DNA of 22,609 nucleotides from a virus: IMG/VR virus record IMGVR_UViG_3300044678_001381, positions 1 to 22,609 of that record; one strand, given 5' to 3'. Under the pieces are notes generated by a model. It had not been told where the DNA came from and did no database searches. It saw only the letters and a program-made list of their open reading frames with translations. Positions 16,219 through 22,602 of the stretch are shown here, one piece after another. The position numbers were made by a program, and so were the translations under genes. The stretch's first letter is position 1; each line of letters begins with the position of its first letter.

Positions 16219-17804
16219 CATGCCCAGCGTGTTTTATCGTTGATGGCTGCGGCGGGATCGGCCACGGTGCGATTGAGAATCATTGCTGCCGGTGCATTCC
16301 TAATCGTGTCTGCGTTTCACTGTCGACCGACACTGACGTTTGCGCCTCAGACAAATGGGTGGATGAAACATCTATTCTTTCATCGATTGAAGCTCAGTGG
16401 ATCAGCCCAGTTGATGGAACATGCGGACGAAGGTTCACGGGCACCCTAACGTGCGGCGTAATGAACATTGATTTCACAATCGAGTTCTATCGCGACATTT
16501 ACACAAACATCTGCTACATGGCTCTGGAGTCTGACGCGCTTGGGTACACATACAATCCGCTAGGTGATGATCTTCGCGTTAAGCTCGCACTGGGTGGAGA
16601 AGAGAACGACGCAGCGGTCAAACGTGCTGAGTGCCGGGCGATGGAGTTCGACTTTCCGATCGACATCAACTACGGAACTGGAACTATTAGGCTGAGGCCA
16701 GCACCGTACGTGGCCGCAATTAAGCGTCGCCCTGGCATTCACTGCATGTTCGAGCGCGTATGTATTACGGTTTTTGATGGATACGAAGAAACCGCTCATC
16801 ACATCTGTGCAAATTCGGAAACCGAAGGTGTCACGAGCTGGCACTTTCTGAAAGATGACGACGCTGGTAAGCCTGTGACAATCACAGTTGATGATCATGA
16901 CGCGACGGGCGACGGAGCAACGACGCTGAGCCTTGTGTCGTGGCTAAATCCGACGGTGGACCCAATTGTAAAAGAAGCCGAATGCCCAGACATGGTCGCG
17001 CAATGGGATCTGCCTGGCGGTGCATGGATCAGAATTCGAGGCGACAAACTGAATAAATGCACAGACTGCAAATGCTACTGTGAATGTCTGTGCGTGCTGT
17101 ATGTGGAGGATGAGTTAACGCAGGCCCGTGGCAAAGCGTGCCGCGTCATTTCCTACGACGGATGTTCGGAGTATTGGGAGATCACTCTGCTTGGCCGATT
17201 GCTCAGGTTTTACCTGCGATGTCTAGGGTGCGAAAACCCGTCGACCTATCTAGTGCTGGAAGTGGAAGAGGGTGCCAGTATTGTCGGTGGTGTAGCGGAA
17301 AAAACCGTCTTGTGCCCCGATCAGTTAGAGGCGGTTTGGTCGGTCAATTATCCGGGTGATGTGCTCGGGAATATCAGCGTTGCCTGTGCGGAGTGCGGTG
17401 AGGAATGTACGCTCGATGAACTTTCCGTCACTTCGCCGTGTTGCCCAGAAACGCGTGTTCCGGTGAATCTATACGCGACGGTAACAGCAGGCCAACCTGA
17501 GTATCCAGTTGGCACCGTAATTCCATTGGTCAAGTCGGGACCGGATGAAGACCCGTGCTGGACGGGGTCAATCACCGTAACAGTCTCCGGCCAACCGTGT
17601 TTGATCCGCATTTCACTGGCATGTTTCGGGGCTGGCAACGATGCTCACTGGTATATCGCGCCGCTGGCATGCTCGGGACTTAGCACATCTGCGACTCAGG
17701 CAACGCTCGTTTCATGTGATCCGTTAATCATTACAGCAACCATCAATCCGGGCTGTTGCGAAAACTCACCGAACTGTTCAATGACAGTGGAGATAACGGC
17801 ATGA
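16215..17804 (+). CDS. Cysteine-rich four-module tail protein
   Basis: This 529-aa protein contains 40 cysteines (about 7.6%), exceptional for a phage structural protein. Four divergent modules can be lined up by eye. Each opens with a Cys cluster and a short strand: RCIPNRVCVSL (26-36), HCMFERVCITV (176-186), CYCECLCVLYV (287-297) and CCPETRVPVNL (409-419). Each closes with a Cys-led strand pair: AECRAMEFDF, AECPDMVAQWDLPGGAW, LCPDQLEAVW and SCDPLIITA. The fourth ends CCENSPNC. Composition is otherwise beta-rich, like a chain of Ig-like or fibre domains. Cysteines may make disulfides or bind metal; the sequence does not decide. Position after the hub makes a tail-tip or fibre role likely. 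GAAGAGG (16200-16206) precedes the ATG, which overlaps the previous stop. No signal peptide is seen. Confidence 0.75.
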   Translation: MTCPACFIVDGCGGIGHGAIENHCCRCIPNRVCVSLSTDTDVCASDKWVDETSILSSIEAQWISPVDGTCGRRFTGTLTCGVMNIDFTIEFYRDIYTNICYMALESDALGYTYNPLGDDLRVKLALGGEENDAAVKRAECRAMEFDFPIDINYGTGTIRLRPAPYVAAIKRRPGIHCMFERVCITVFDGYEETAHHICANSETEGVTSWHFLKDDDAGKPVTITVDDHDATGDGATTLSLVSWLNPTVDPIVKEAECPDMVAQWDLPGGAWIRIRGDKLNKCTDCKCYCECLCVLYVEDELTQARGKACRVISYDGCSEYWEITLLGRLLRFYLRCLGCENPSTYLVLEVEEGASIVGGVAEKTVLCPDQLEAVWSVNYPGDVLGNISVACAECGEECTLDELSVTSPCCPETRVPVNLYATVTAGQPEYPVGTVIPLVKSGPDEDPCWTGSITVTVSGQPCLIRISLACFGAGNDAHWYIAPLACSGLSTSATQATLVSCDPLIITATINPGCCENSPNCSMTVEITA

Positions 17805-19678
17805 TTCTGCGTGCAGAATGCGAGGGAAAGGTCGGTCGGTCGGCAGCAATCTGTAATGGTACGTCTGATCTGACACTTCACGAGACAAATAAATATCGGG
17901 CATTATGGAGACTCGATCCAATACCAGAATCGGAGTGGACGGGCGTTAAAAAGGATCGCCCTGCAAAGAAGCCAAAAGTCGCAACGCATTCGGAAAAAGT
18001 GGGCACTGCTTTAGCCAAGCGGATTGAAGGACTTGCGACAATCAAGGAGGGGAGCGGATGCAATTGCGAAATGCTATCATCGAAGATGAACGAATGGGGG
18101 ATCGCTGGTTGCGAGCGAGAGCGGGCTTACATTGTTGAGCAGTTACTGAAGAACAGCGAAGTTCTGGACGTTTCATTGTCGAAGGCTTCAATCGCTTACG
18201 TCAAAGGCGCAGGAATTGTCCAGGCGACCGGAACAGCGATTAAGCTGGCGTCTGATTGGTGGACTGGAAAAAACGTTGAGCATGAGGCGAAAGTCTCTGG
18301 CGCGAATTGGTTGCTTGATGCGGCGATAGAGGATGTAAAAAAAAAGAAACTGAAGCCCATTGCAACCTGCTCTAAGCCGTCGCGCATATCAATACCGCTC
18401 TCAAAAGAACAGCGGGAGTTGCATAGAAGAGCGATCTCGTCAAATCCGCCGAAGCCTGATCCATTTGATAATCCGGTCATTCATTTTGGTGCTCACCTGT
18501 GGCCGATCCGTGGTAACTGGGAATGGCACGTCGATCGATGGAATGAGGTTGCAGAGAGAATCGAAGGTCGCTGTGTCGTCGGAATTTCTGACTGCAGAGA
18601 TTGCGGTATCGTCTCGATAGACGAGGTGAGAGAAAGACTGTCTGATCGGTTCGAAATCGTCGTAGTGCAAAACTCGAAAGAGGGCGAGAATCCTACGTTT
18701 AGGCATCTTCAGCAGATGATTCCGCATGGTGATAATGACATTCTGATCTATGCACACGGCAAGGGCGTGCGGCCACACACAGCAGCCTCAGAATCCGTGC
18801 GAGTGTGGACGGAAATCATGTACGAAACGGTGGTGTATAATCACAGCGAAATCATTCGAAGGATGGCGGAAGGCTATCGCTCATTCGGTTCGTTTCGGAC
18901 TTTTGGCGATGCGCCGTTAAGCCCGCGACATCGATGGCATTATAGCGGAACATTCTTTGCCGTTCGGGCGAAGTATCTGACCGGTGAGGTGAAGCCGGAA
19001 TACGGTGGCGTCGAAGCGTGGTGTGGCGATCACATTCCGGCGTCTCTGTCATGGTGTGAATTCGCTGACTCGGCGGAACTGAAAGCTGGGTACGATCGCG
19101 ACAGAATGTATCCGATGCGTGTCGATGCTCAAATGCAATGGGAAGTGGACCGGATTGGTGGTCCGCGATGCGAGCAGCACAAGCGTGAGCTGGATTGGTT
19201 TCTTGGCATTATCGATAAAACATTCGGTGAGTACGTTAACCGCTATGGGATGATATTTCCCGTGCATGTTCTCGTCATAGGTTCGCGCAATGGCGGGCTG
19301 GAATATCAACTGCAGCAGCGAGGACACACAACCGTGTCGATCGACATCGCACCGCAGCCAGATAACGCAGTCGAGAATTTAATCTTTGGCAGCAGTGCCG
19401 ATCTTGAAGTGCAACGCAAAGCACGCGATTGCGGCCCTTTTGATGTGATCTTCATTGACGGGGATCATTCATACGCAGGTGTGAAATCAGACTTCGAATT
19501 CGCCCTGACGCTCAATGCGAGAATCATCGCTCTGCATGATATTGCGGATGCAGTGAAACATCGCCGTGAGGGCTGCGAAGTCGATCGACTTTGGAAAGAA
19601 ATTAAGGCCACCTATAACACCAGTGAAAAGATTGTTGGATGCGGTTGGGGAGGCATCGGAATAGTTCACCGATCATAG
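17801..19678 (+). CDS. Glycosyltransferase-SAM methyltransferase fusion
   Basis: This 625-aa protein has three parts. Residues 1-185 include a Cys motif GCNCEMLSSKMNEWGIAGC (86-104) and charged helices, with no named family. Residues about 225-420 look like a glycosyltransferase: DNDILIYAHGKGVRPH (311-326) and HYSGTFFAVRAKYL (380-393) resemble the YxHxKG and HxSGxFxxxxxxYL motifs of polysaccharide-type transferases. Residues about 488-625 are a class I methyltransferase: motif I VLVIGSRNGG (490-499), SIDIAP (513-518), FDVIFIDGDHSYAGVKSDF (547-565) and ALHDI (577-581), as in the Methyltransf_24 group. It probably builds or caps a glycan and methylates it, either on virion proteins or on the host surface. 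It ends the tail operon and overlaps the previous stop (ATGA). A start at 17756 would lie inside the previous gene. Confidence 0.85.
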   Translation: MILRAECEGKVGRSAAICNGTSDLTLHETNKYRALWRLDPIPESEWTGVKKDRPAKKPKVATHSEKVGTALAKRIEGLATIKEGSGCNCEMLSSKMNEWGIAGCERERAYIVEQLLKNSEVLDVSLSKASIAYVKGAGIVQATGTAIKLASDWWTGKNVEHEAKVSGANWLLDAAIEDVKKKKLKPIATCSKPSRISIPLSKEQRELHRRAISSNPPKPDPFDNPVIHFGAHLWPIRGNWEWHVDRWNEVAERIEGRCVVGISDCRDCGIVSIDEVRERLSDRFEIVVVQNSKEGENPTFRHLQQMIPHGDNDILIYAHGKGVRPHTAASESVRVWTEIMYETVVYNHSEIIRRMAEGYRSFGSFRTFGDAPLSPRHRWHYSGTFFAVRAKYLTGEVKPEYGGVEAWCGDHIPASLSWCEFADSAELKAGYDRDRMYPMRVDAQMQWEVDRIGGPRCEQHKRELDWFLGIIDKTFGEYVNRYGMIFPVHVLVIGSRNGGLEYQLQQRGHTTVSIDIAPQPDNAVENLIFGSSADLEVQRKARDCGPFDVIFIDGDHSYAGVKSDFEFALTLNARIIALHDIADAVKHRREGCEVDRLWKEIKATYNTSEKIVGCGWGGIGIVHRS

Positions 19679-19703
19679 TTACGGCCGCGAGCGTAATGCA
19701 CTC

Positions 19704-19756
19704 GCAAAAACGAAGCATGGGAGGGCCGCACTCGATCGGGTGTGGCTCGCTTCGTT
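19704..19756 (-). terminator. Rho-independent terminator of the integrase operon (convergent)
   Basis: AACGAAGC (19709-19716) pairs with GCTTCGTT (19749-19756), and an inner stem pairs GCCGCAC with GTGTGGC (one G:U). Read on the minus strand the stem is followed by TTTTT (19705-19709 on the plus strand as AAAAA). It also overlaps the stop codon of the 102-aa gene. In the plus direction the T run is poor (TTATTG), so it would be only a weak barrier to the tail operon, which ends 30 nt before. A smaller inverted repeat TTACG/CGTAA (from 19679) lies just after the tail operon. Confidence 0.75.
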
Positions 19757-20063
19757 ATTGCCCTGCAGGCTTTGGCGGTTGAGCTTCGCGACGGAACTCA
19801 TAGGCGACGAATTCACAGCGAGTCTTTTGCTTGTTCCATCGGAAACGAGCCCAGCACGACGGACATTGTGCAGGAGCATCGTTCAGCGGAGTGCCACACT
19901 GCGGACACCTGACACGAGCATCGATGAACGCACATGCAACCATCCCAATCGGGCCGAGCATGAGGCACAGAAAGAAACCCAGCGGCGCGTTGTTTCTCTG
20001 GCTGGCAATGATGACGCCGGCGGCAATGGATGCGACCCAGATCCACAGGCCCAGAAGTTCCAT
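19755..20063 (-). CDS. Two-TM membrane protein with C-terminal zinc ribbon
   Basis: This 102-aa protein has two hydrophobic segments (about 3-20 and 28-47) and a zinc ribbon (Cys53-x2-Cys56, Cys67-x2-Cys70; CPQC...CPSC). It ends in a basic, Pro-rich tail. The pattern is that of small membrane zinc-ribbon proteins common in bacteria; no specific family is claimed. The ATG at 20063 has AAGGGG 8 nt upstream, better than a GTG at 20087. The start shares a base with the stop of the 37-aa frame upstream (TGATG), so the two are translationally coupled. Lying after the integrase with its own terminator, it is probably a lysogen-expressed gene, for example superinfection exclusion or host envelope modulation. 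That role is inferred. Confidence 0.75.
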   Translation of the reverse strand: MELLGLWIWVASIAAGVIIASQRNNAPLGFFLCLMLGPIGMVACAFIDARVRCPQCGTPLNDAPAQCPSCWARFRWNKQKTRCEFVAYEFRREAQPPKPAGQ

Positions 20064-20176
20064 CACCAACACCCCTTCATCACCCACATCAGCAGCAGAA
20101 TCGGGCCTGCGACAAGGCAGGCTTTCAGATCACGGGCGATTCTGCGGGACGGGTTTATGTGAATCAGAATGAGCAT
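20063..20176 (-). CDS. 37-aa putative single-pass membrane peptide
   Basis: A 37-codon frame follows the integrase stop by 22 nt. Its product has a basic N-terminal half (residues 8-19, with Arg11, Arg12, Arg15 and Lys18) and then a hydrophobic stretch (about 20-33, ACLVAGPILLLMWV), ending KGCW. Its TGA overlaps the ATG of the 102-aa membrane protein (TGATG), a coupling arrangement like the others in this window. Against it, no Shine-Dalgarno site is visible upstream of the ATG and the frame is short. I give it moderate to low confidence; it could be a leader that couples integrase and membrane protein translation. Confidence 0.4.
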   Translation of the reverse strand: MLILIHINPSRRIARDLKACLVAGPILLLMWVMKGCW

Positions 20177-20198
20177 GGCAGGGCGGAATGTCAAATGA

Positions 20199-21074
20199 CT
20201 AGCCGGCCGCCAGCCGTTCCGCCATGCTGCCGAGCAGGTTTTGTGCGGACGGATCGAGACGGCGGTAAGAGGTCAGGAACGAGTCTTCCGGCGACGCCGC
20301 AGCCCCAAACGCTGCCGGAACTCTTACGCGGTCCATTGCGGCGGTGAGAACGCTCAGCGGGTCGATATAGTGGTCCATGATTCCAAGGCCGCAGCCATGA
20401 ATTATCCGGCCTGCAACAGCGTTTGCCTGACTCCATGCGGTGACTGATGCCTGCCTCAGATTCTTTGGCCCCCATCGCATCACACCGGCCGCAGTGCAAG
20501 CTGCCGCAATTTCCGTCCTGATAGACTTTCGAGCGTAGTCAGACACCGCGCGGAATCGATAGCTACCATCAGCTAAAATCGGAAGCAGCCACGGCGGCAT
20601 TGGAATTTCGTGCTGCTTTCCAGTCTTCGATGCCTGTTGCTCAATCACTCGAGGCAGCGTGCGATTATTGTGGCTCAGCAGCCATCGCATCGCGTCCGAC
20701 TGTCGCAACGCGGACCAATACGCAAACGCGATGAAGGCTCGAAGCGATGGAGAGCAGTGCGGCCAGATAGCGTCAATTGAGTCAATACTGACGGGCCGCG
20801 GCCTCACTTTCGGTGCGATGAGCTTTCGGCCTTTCTGTGGCATTATGCCAGTGACAGCGGTGACGACCGTTATCACATCGGCAATTGTCGATTCGATTGT
20901 CCGGACTGCGAGCTGTGTAGCGAGTAGCTTGACTCGCAGTTGGTTGAGATGCTCGGTAGTGACCTGATCAGCGGCTATATCACCAATGTGTCGTGCAAAT
21001 CGATTGGCTGAATACAAAGGCTCACGGCGTTTAATGTTGCGGGTGGCGAGGTATTGGCGGGCTTCGTCGATCAT
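20199..21074 (-). CDS. Tyrosine-family site-specific integrase
   Basis: This 291-aa recombinase probably integrates the phage at the tRNA-Val site 113 nt upstream. The catalytic set can be read: Arg124 (SALRQSDAM), Lys150 (ASKTGK), Arg207 in KNLRQAS, His226 (IIHG) and the nucleophile Tyr236 in MDHYID. The usual His of the H-x-x-R box is replaced by Lys204, a substitution found in some family members. Residues about 1-75 are the core/arm-binding SAM-like region. The length is short but normal for compact phage integrases. ATG at 21074 (GGTG upstream) is preferred; a GTG at 21083 would add three residues. A partial repressor-like half-site (21089-21104) lies just upstream, and the gene reads toward the tail operon and ends in a shared terminator region. 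Confidence 0.93.
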   Translation of the reverse strand: MIDEARQYLATRNIKRREPLYSANRFARHIGDIAADQVTTEHLNQLRVKLLATQLAVRTIESTIADVITVVTAVTGIMPQKGRKLIAPKVRPRPVSIDSIDAIWPHCSPSLRAFIAFAYWSALRQSDAMRWLLSHNNRTLPRVIEQQASKTGKQHEIPMPPWLLPILADGSYRFRAVSDYARKSIRTEIAAACTAAGVMRWGPKNLRQASVTAWSQANAVAGRIIHGCGLGIMDHYIDPLSVLTAAMDRVRVPAAFGAAASPEDSFLTSYRRLDPSAQNLLGSMAERLAAG

Positions 21075-21088
21075 TGTTTTCACCGATG

Positions 21089-21104
21089 GTATCGTGGCCG
21101 ATCA
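21089..21104. promoter_or_regulatory. Degenerate repressor half-site before the integrase
   Basis: GTATC-GTGGCC-GATCA keeps the left arm and the 6-nt spacing of the two better operators found at the HTH gene, and three of five bases in the right arm. It lies 15 nt upstream of the integrase ATG, so a repressor bound here could block integrase expression. The match is partial and may be chance. Confidence 0.25.
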
Positions 21105-21186
21105 ACATCCGTGAAAAGCTAGGTTACCCGTAAAACTATCGGGCCAAAGGTTTGCAAAAATGCGGGCTTTTTCCCATTGACCACCC

Positions 21187-21233
21187 CCACGTTGACATCG
21201 TGGAGGTCGTTGGTTCGAGTCCAATATCGTCCA
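21187..21233 (+). other. 3' half of tRNA-Val(GAC): phage attachment site
   Basis: These 47 nt match the anticodon arm to discriminator base of a tRNA. The stem CCACG/CGTGG encloses TTGACAT (anticodon GAC, Val). The 5-nt variable region is AGGTC. The T stem and loop are GTTGG-TTCGAGT-CCAAT (21209-21225), with the canonical TTCGA. Acceptor ATCGTCC and A follow. No D-arm or matching 5' acceptor strand (such as GGACGAT) exists in the preceding sequence, so the gene is not complete. Many phages integrate at tRNA 3' ends and carry such a fragment, and the integrase gene starts 113 nt away. This is therefore attP, or attR if the window is integrated. The exact crossover is unknown. Confidence 0.8.
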
Positions 21234-21235
21234 TT

Positions 21236-21314
21236 CACTTCCGGGGAATGACTGACCGCAAGGCAGTCAGTCTCCTGAATACAAAGTCTCGGAGATTCTG
21301 AGGCCCCGGAAGTG
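21236..21314 (+). ncRNA. Structured RNA candidate with 11-bp closing stem
   Basis: An 11-bp perfect inverted repeat (CACTTCCGGGG at 21236-21246 with CCCCGGAAGTG at 21304-21314) encloses two inner hairpins. The first (21249-21269) is TGACTG/CAGTCA, continued past one bulged A by CC-GCAA-GG, a GNRA tetraloop. The second (21271-21295) is TCTCC/GGAGA with a 15-nt loop. Together they make a three-way junction of 79 nt starting two bases after the tRNA fragment. No T run follows, so it is not a simple terminator. It could be a phage small RNA, a protein-binding site in the attachment region, or a host element displaced with the tRNA. It is not a tRNA, since no T-loop is present. Confidence 0.5.
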
Positions 21315-21316
21315 CT

Positions 21317-21336
21317 TCGTATCGCAGATGATACAT
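21317..21336. promoter_or_regulatory. Operator O1 overlapping the -35 of the HTH repressor gene
   Basis: GTATC-GCAGAT-GATAC (21319-21334) is a perfect inverted repeat, followed by AT to give the 8-mer TGATACAT that recurs in O2. It abuts TTGACA (21336-21341), a consensus -35. A weak -10 (CAAACT, 21359-21364) at 17-nt spacing would place the transcript start near 21371, close to the second in-frame ATG (21373), possibly leaderless. Binding by the adjacent HTH protein would autoregulate the gene. This is inferred from repeat identity and location. Confidence 0.6.
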
Positions 21337-21354
21337 TGACAATGGGTCGATGCC

Positions 21355-21594
21355 ATGACAAACTTAGACACCATGACGACACTCGCGAAAAACATCAGGC
21401 ATTTCATGCGGCGGAAAGGTATGCGACAGCAAGACCTCGCGGACGCTACGGGAATTCATCGCCCAAACATCAGTCGACTGCTGACGAATCCAGACGCAAA
21501 CCCGCAGTTATCTGCTATCGAAGAAATCGCAAACGCATTGGACGTAAGGGTTTGCGATTTGTTTGCCGAAATTCCTGAAAAAGTACCCTGCTAG
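21355..21594 (+). CDS. Cro/CI-type HTH transcriptional regulator
   Basis: This 79-aa protein is a single Xre-family (Cro/CI) DNA-binding domain. The helix-turn-helix is clear: MRQQDLADATG (23-33), then IHRPNISRLLTN (34-45), and the following QLSAIEEIANALDVRVCDLF (51-70) is the usual final helix and LF end. It has no C-terminal dimerisation or peptidase domain, so it is a compact repressor or Cro-like switch. Two inverted repeats with the same arms flank it (O1 and O2). The start may be ATG 21355 or ATG 21373; ribosome sites are weak for both. Its lysogeny-control role is inferred from position beside the integrase and attachment site. The gene is followed by O2 and a terminator. Confidence 0.85.
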   Translation: MTNLDTMTTLAKNIRHFMRRKGMRQQDLADATGIHRPNISRLLTNPDANPQLSAIEEIANALDVRVCDLFAEIPEKVPC

Positions 21595-21601
21595 TCTTCC
21601 A

Positions 21602-21621
21602 ATGTATCACCAATGATACAT
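21602..21621. promoter_or_regulatory. Operator O2 downstream of the HTH repressor gene
   Basis: ATGTATCA and TGATACAT are perfect 8-bp inverted arms around CCAA. The inner core GTATC-N6-GATAC and the outer right arm match O1. It lies 8 nt after the repressor stop and before the terminator, so it could regulate the next gene, or loop with O1. A binding role is inferred. Confidence 0.6.
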
Positions 21622-21630
21622 ATGCTTCCA

Positions 21631-21674
21631 CCCGTTGATTGAGCCTCAGAACTCAGTCAACGGGTTTTTCTTTT
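21631..21674 (+). terminator. Rho-independent terminator after the HTH gene
   Basis: CCCGTTGA (21631-21638) pairs with TCAACGGG (21657-21664), with an inner TGAG/CTCA stem, and is followed by TTTTTCTTTT. This is a typical intrinsic terminator, so the repressor is a one-gene transcript and the gene at 21736 needs its own promoter in 21670-21735. No clear promoter was recognised there. Confidence 0.9.
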
Positions 21675-21735
21675 GAGACTTTGTCACGCAGCCTGAGCCA
21701 CAGGCGACAACTTCACATTGTGGAGCGTGACGCAG

Positions 21736-22602
21736 ATGGAATCTGCATCCGCATGGATGCGATTAAACGGTAAACGCATGACTGCGGCTATCGAAATACG
21801 CGGTACGGTCGTTGCTAAAGGTGCGCCGAATCGGTGCAAAGACGGAAGCACAAAGATGTGCTCAATCGTCGTTAGCGATGAGCTGGGGCTGATTCGGCTT
21901 TATCCGCTCGCCGTGTCTGAAGATAAAGACATACGCATCTGGTCCCGGATCTCCGGACAGGTCCGCAAGTCAAACACAGACCAGCGAACAGAATCATTCC
22001 GGGTGGTTGACGTTGAGCCGATAGGTTCCGTCGATGACTCAAGGGCCAAGGCCGACTTAATGAACTCATGCGTGTTGCGATCCGGATCCGTCGATCCGAT
22101 CGAATACCAGAACGAACGCAGACGTAGCATCTGCATCGTCAAGTCAGAGTCAGCACTCGGAGCCGAACTGGAATCGAGAACGGAAGTCGATCAGGAACCG
22201 GCAATCGACAACGAAGATGCCTGGGTAATGACTCAAGCAGACTTTCCGTTTAAGCCTTACATCAAATGGCGAAGCGTTCAGGGGGTGTCACACCGAACGC
22301 ATATTTGCTCACAAGAGGTCTACATGGGCATGAAGCACAATGCGTCAAGCCCGTTCAGGATCTTTGAGAATCTTCATGTCGGTGATGCTGATTACGAACA
22401 CTGGCTGATTCTCGGAAACATGCGAGACCGGCGGAACGTGTGGGTCATCGCTCACATGCACCGGCAAAAAAAAATTGCTTCCGCTACGAATACAAACTCG
22501 CTGACTTTCGATGGCGACGAAAGAAACTGGCCCTACTCGCAGCAAGAGGCAATCAATGCGAGGACTGTGGAGCCACAAAGAACATTCAGCTTCACCACCT
22601 GA
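21736..22602 (+). CDS. N-terminal beta-domain protein, frame-linked to an HNH nuclease
   Basis: The zero-frame product is 288 aa and ends at TGA 22600-22602. Residues about 18-95 form a beta-rich domain (AAIEIRGTVVAKG, CSIVVSDELGLIRLYPL, then NTDQRTESFRVVD). This resembles a conserved bacterial domain whose members share an IRLYP core and a later PESFRP-like motif, function unknown. Residues about 158-246 have DFPFKPYIKW, HRTHIC and WLILGNMRDRRNVWVIAHMHRQKK. At A9 (22466-22474) the zero frame goes on with about 42 residues of unlikely protein (Ser/Thr/Asn-rich), while the -1 frame reads an HNH domain. The start at 21736 has GGAG (21722-21725); TTG 21718 and ATG 21778 are alternatives. This could be a frameshifted pseudogene, a homopolymer sequencing error, or programmed frameshifting. 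Confidence 0.7.
   Translation: MESASAWMRLNGKRMTAAIEIRGTVVAKGAPNRCKDGSTKMCSIVVSDELGLIRLYPLAVSEDKDIRIWSRISGQVRKSNTDQRTESFRVVDVEPIGSVDDSRAKADLMNSCVLRSGSVDPIEYQNERRRSICIVKSESALGAELESRTEVDQEPAIDNEDAWVMTQADFPFKPYIKWRSVQGVSHRTHICSQEVYMGMKHNASSPFRIFENLHVGDADYEHWLILGNMRDRRNVWVIAHMHRQKKIASATNTNSLTFDGDERNWPYSQQEAINARTVEPQRTFSFTT

Noticed and set aside
19740-20347. Overlapping plus-strand frames of 105-140 codons across the minus-strand membrane genes
   Set aside because: They are Arg/Ser/Pro-rich, show no motif and lie opposite genes with clear membrane and zinc-ribbon patterns.
21236-21314. Second tRNA or tRNA-like gene
   Set aside because: The 11-bp closing stem is too long and no TTCGA-type T-loop is present, so it is kept only as a structured RNA candidate.
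21119-21382. 87-aa minus-strand frame containing RYWTRTNDLHDVNVG
   Set aside because: This is a translation of the antisense strand of the tRNA fragment; such peptides are a familiar artefact. No ribosome site supports it.
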